Shown in pieces: positions 63,101 through 64,000 of a stretch of DNA of 64,000 bases. Source of the stretch: Candidatus Proelusimicrobium volucris (GTDB lineage Bacteria; Elusimicrobiota; Elusimicrobia; Elusimicrobiales; Elusimicrobiaceae); contig CALUXD010000001.1 in the NCBI GenBank assembly GCA_944324665.1, positions 186,001-250,000 of the forward strand, in the 5' to 3' direction. Under the pieces are notes generated by a model. The model was given only the letters and a program-made list of their open reading frames with translations. It had not been told where the DNA came from and searched no databases. The position numbers were made by a program, and so were the translations under genes. Within the stretch, counting starts at the first letter, position 1; the number at the start of each line of letters is the position of its first letter.

Positions 63101-64000
63101 GATGCCGTCTTTCTTCATCAATTCGCCGATGATAAACGGTTTGAACAATTCCAAAGCCATCAATTTCGGCAAGCCGCACTGATGGAGCTTCAAGTTAGGC
63201 CCTACCACGATTACCGAACGGCCGGAATAGTCCACGCGTTTACCCAGCAAGTTCTGACGGAAACGTCCGTGCTTCCCTTTAATAACGTCCGAAAGGGATT
63301 TAAGAGGCCTGCCGCCCGCGCCCAAGAATACCTTGCCACGTGCGCCGTTCTCTATCAAGGCGTCAACCGCTTCCTGCAATAAGCGCTTTTCATTGTAAAT
63401 CATTACTTCAGGCGCTCTTAAAGATTCAATGTGTTTCAAGCGGTTGTTTCTGTTGATGATCCTTCTGTATAAATCGTTTAAGTCCGAAGCAGCAAAACGG
63501 CCGCCGTCGAGCGGTACCAAGGGCCTCAAATCAGGCGGAATTACCGGCAATACCGACATTATCATCCACTCCGGCCTGTTGCCGCTTTCTTTGAACTCTT
63601 CCATCGTTTTGATGCGGCGGATAAGTTTGCTTCTTTCAAGTTCGCTCTGCGTTTCTTTAAGTTCTAAATGCAAAGCGGGGATTTCCTTATCAAAATCGAT
63701 ACCCGCCAAAAGCTCTTTTATCGCGGGCGCGCCGATGCCGACTTTCAGGCGGGAGCCGTGTTTCTTCCTGGCTTCGCGCACTTGCCCGTCGGTAAGCAAA
63801 TCGCCTTTCTTAAAATCCGTTCTGCCGGTTACGGAATCGATGGTGTCTTCCAACACCACATAGCTGGCATAGTATACCACTCTTTCCAAATCGGTGGTTT
63901 TCATATCCAAAAGAATACCGATTCTGGAAGGTGTCTTCCTCAAAAACCACACATGCGCTACCGGTACGGCCAATTCTATATGGCCCATTCTCTCGCGCCT
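60161..64000 (-). CDS. rpoC: RNA polymerase beta' subunit (5' end beyond window)
   Basis: About 1279 C-terminal residues. The frame continues through the window edge: the last codons read RRER before [15 protein letters not shown], a well-known internal block, so the ATG there is not the start. The catalytic Asp triad is in [15 protein letters not shown], the bridge-helix region is in the middle, and one zinc site is visible through CGTSDGVL and [13 protein letters not shown]. The N-terminal zinc finger is outside. rpoB should lie upstream beyond the edge. Confidence 0.97.
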   Translation of the reverse strand, partial: RRERMGHIELAVPVAHVWFLRKTPSRIGILLDMKTTDLERVVYYASYVVLEDTIDSVTGRTDFKKGDLLTDGQVREARKKHGSRLKVGIGAPAIKELLAGIDFDKEIPALHLELKETQSELERSKLIRRIKTMEEFKESGNRPEWMIMSVLPVIPPDLRPLVPLDGGRFAASDLNDLYRRIINRNNRLKHIESLRAPEVMIYNEKRLLQEAVDALIENGARGKVFLGAGGRPLKSLSDVIKGKHGRFRQNLLGKRVDYSGRSVIVVGPNLKLHQCGLPKLMALELFKPFIIGELMKKDGITLKAAKKMLERVRPEIWDILEKVTKNHPVLLNRAPTLHRLGIQAFEPVLIEGKAIQLHPLTCAAFNADFDGDQMAVHVPLTLEAQIEARTLMLATNNILSPASGRPIASPSHDMVLGINFMTKIKDGDKGEGSIFADGEGAVIAYEYGKLSLHAKIKVADITGVEDEGKDISKWKNYTSVGRILFNRILPKGWKFENRDIGKKELAAIVSECYKNPKYGKYETVQLLDRIMDTGYKYATKSGLSISIADMIVPAAKEKRVAEAKKQVKAIQKQAEQGIITEGERYNKVIDIWTKVTDEVAEELFKEMSSVEKQPVTEGNQKFNSVYLMANSGARGSRQQVRQLAGMRGLMAKPQKKLTGGQGEIIESPITANFREGLSVLEYFISTHGGRKGLSDTALKTADAGYLTRRLVDVGHNLVVTQDDCGTSDGVLLKALMSGEEVIEPLEERALGRCALEDITVKDGDKDVVIIKKGDIISPDQAAAIKKYGIESVRVRSVLTCASPFGICAKCYGNSLATGALARKGDTVGIIAAQSIGEPGTQLTLRTFHIGGAASRVLSRSQAVAEANGKAVFKDIKLITDRFDNKICISRNGSIFVEAENGKIYEYKIQYGARIYVDDKSKVTKDTVMAEWDPHSLPVIAETDGVIKLVDIQEGMTLQEERNKVTGIIERKITASKVGRKNPRVIIEGKKDKYTYPLPIDTILLVESGEEVLAGDVLAKIAREAGSTKDITGGLPRIAELFEARRPKNPAIIAEFSGVIRLETSPKGLIEVVLRNDEINKEEHYSIPQGKHLVVYEGDKVAVGEALTDGAIDPHDVLRVKGIKEVQEFLLNAIQEVYRLQGVTINDKHIEVIVRQMLSNVRIQDAGDTTFLKGEIVNKSVFDRENRRIKAQGKKEAQAETILLGISKASLASESFISAASFQETTKVLTDAAIKGQVDRLEGLKENVIVGHLIPAGTGISAKEITEEFEEKSKKEIGEN

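Noticed and set aside
1-64000. Search for CRISPR arrays, insertion sequences, prophage, toxin-antitoxin and defence genes
   Set aside because: I saw no regularly spaced repeats, no transposase or integrase motifs, and no defence or toxin-antitoxin proteins. Almost every base is explained by core genes.

Overview
The window is a dense bacterial chromosomal core region. The lineage is inferred. Split glycine-cleavage P-protein, indirect Asn/Gln-tRNA amidation (GatCA), a ferredoxin-dependent 2-oxoacid oxidoreductase, and AsmA, lipoprotein and AMIN-amidase envelope genes indicate an anaerobic, didermic, rod-forming fermenter. Gene content and protein style suggest Elusimicrobiota (an Elusimicrobium-like gut bacterium), but no 16S gene is present and I hold this at roughly 60%.

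Layout. 1-5058: the tail of a transporter (+), then gatC-gatA-NUDIX (-), divergent from a large DUF2339 membrane protein (+). 5059-9786: ychF, a uracil-5 RNA methyltransferase and uvrD, overlapping head to tail, plus tRNA-Glu (all -). 9787-15730: glgP, a family-2 glycosyltransferase, trmL-MFS and tRNA-Phe (+). 15734-19225: msrC (-), then the korDABC operon (+) between a clear promoter and terminator. 19245-31976: a Sel1 lipoprotein gene, preceded by an almost gapless minus-strand run: ygjP-like peptidase, cell-wall amidase, gcvT-gcvH-gcvPA-gcvPB, lplA, an M50-like membrane protease, an AsmA-like protein, a PyrE-like protein and rlmI. 32232-64000: about 32 kb, all on the minus strand. In transcription order it runs rpoC (cut by the window edge), rpsL, rpsG, fusA, tuf, terminator; promoter, the complete S10-spc-alpha ribosomal cluster with secY, adk, map, infA, rpoA and rplQ, then mreB, terminator; then mreC, mreD, mrdA, rodA, a DUF2344 gene, rng, terminator.

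How the genes work together. The right half is the gene-expression core (RNA polymerase, ribosome, elongation factors, Sec translocon) running directly into the Rod cell-elongation machinery (MreBCD, PBP2, RodA) and RNase G. The middle codes a complete set of glycine cleavage P, H and T proteins with a lipoate ligase that can load GcvH; the L protein is not in the window. KorDABC would couple oxidative decarboxylation of 2-oxoacids to reduced ferredoxin, and GlgP would mobilise stored glucan.

I found no CRISPR array, insertion sequence, prophage, toxin-antitoxin pair or defence system, and nothing I would call a new biological system. The points most worth a second look are regulatory or organisational: mreB joined to the alpha operon with a 1-nt gap, two unusually long spacers inside the ribosomal cluster (one holding an orphan Shine-Dalgarno sequence), a DUF2344 gene without its usual radical-SAM partner, a PyrE-like protein with a degenerate PRPP loop, and an AsmA/M50 pair with 4-nt overlaps. 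Several starts were moved from the longest reading frame to internal ATGs with good ribosome binding sites (glycosyltransferase, gcvPB, gcvT, mreC, rpsD, adk, rplF, rplD).
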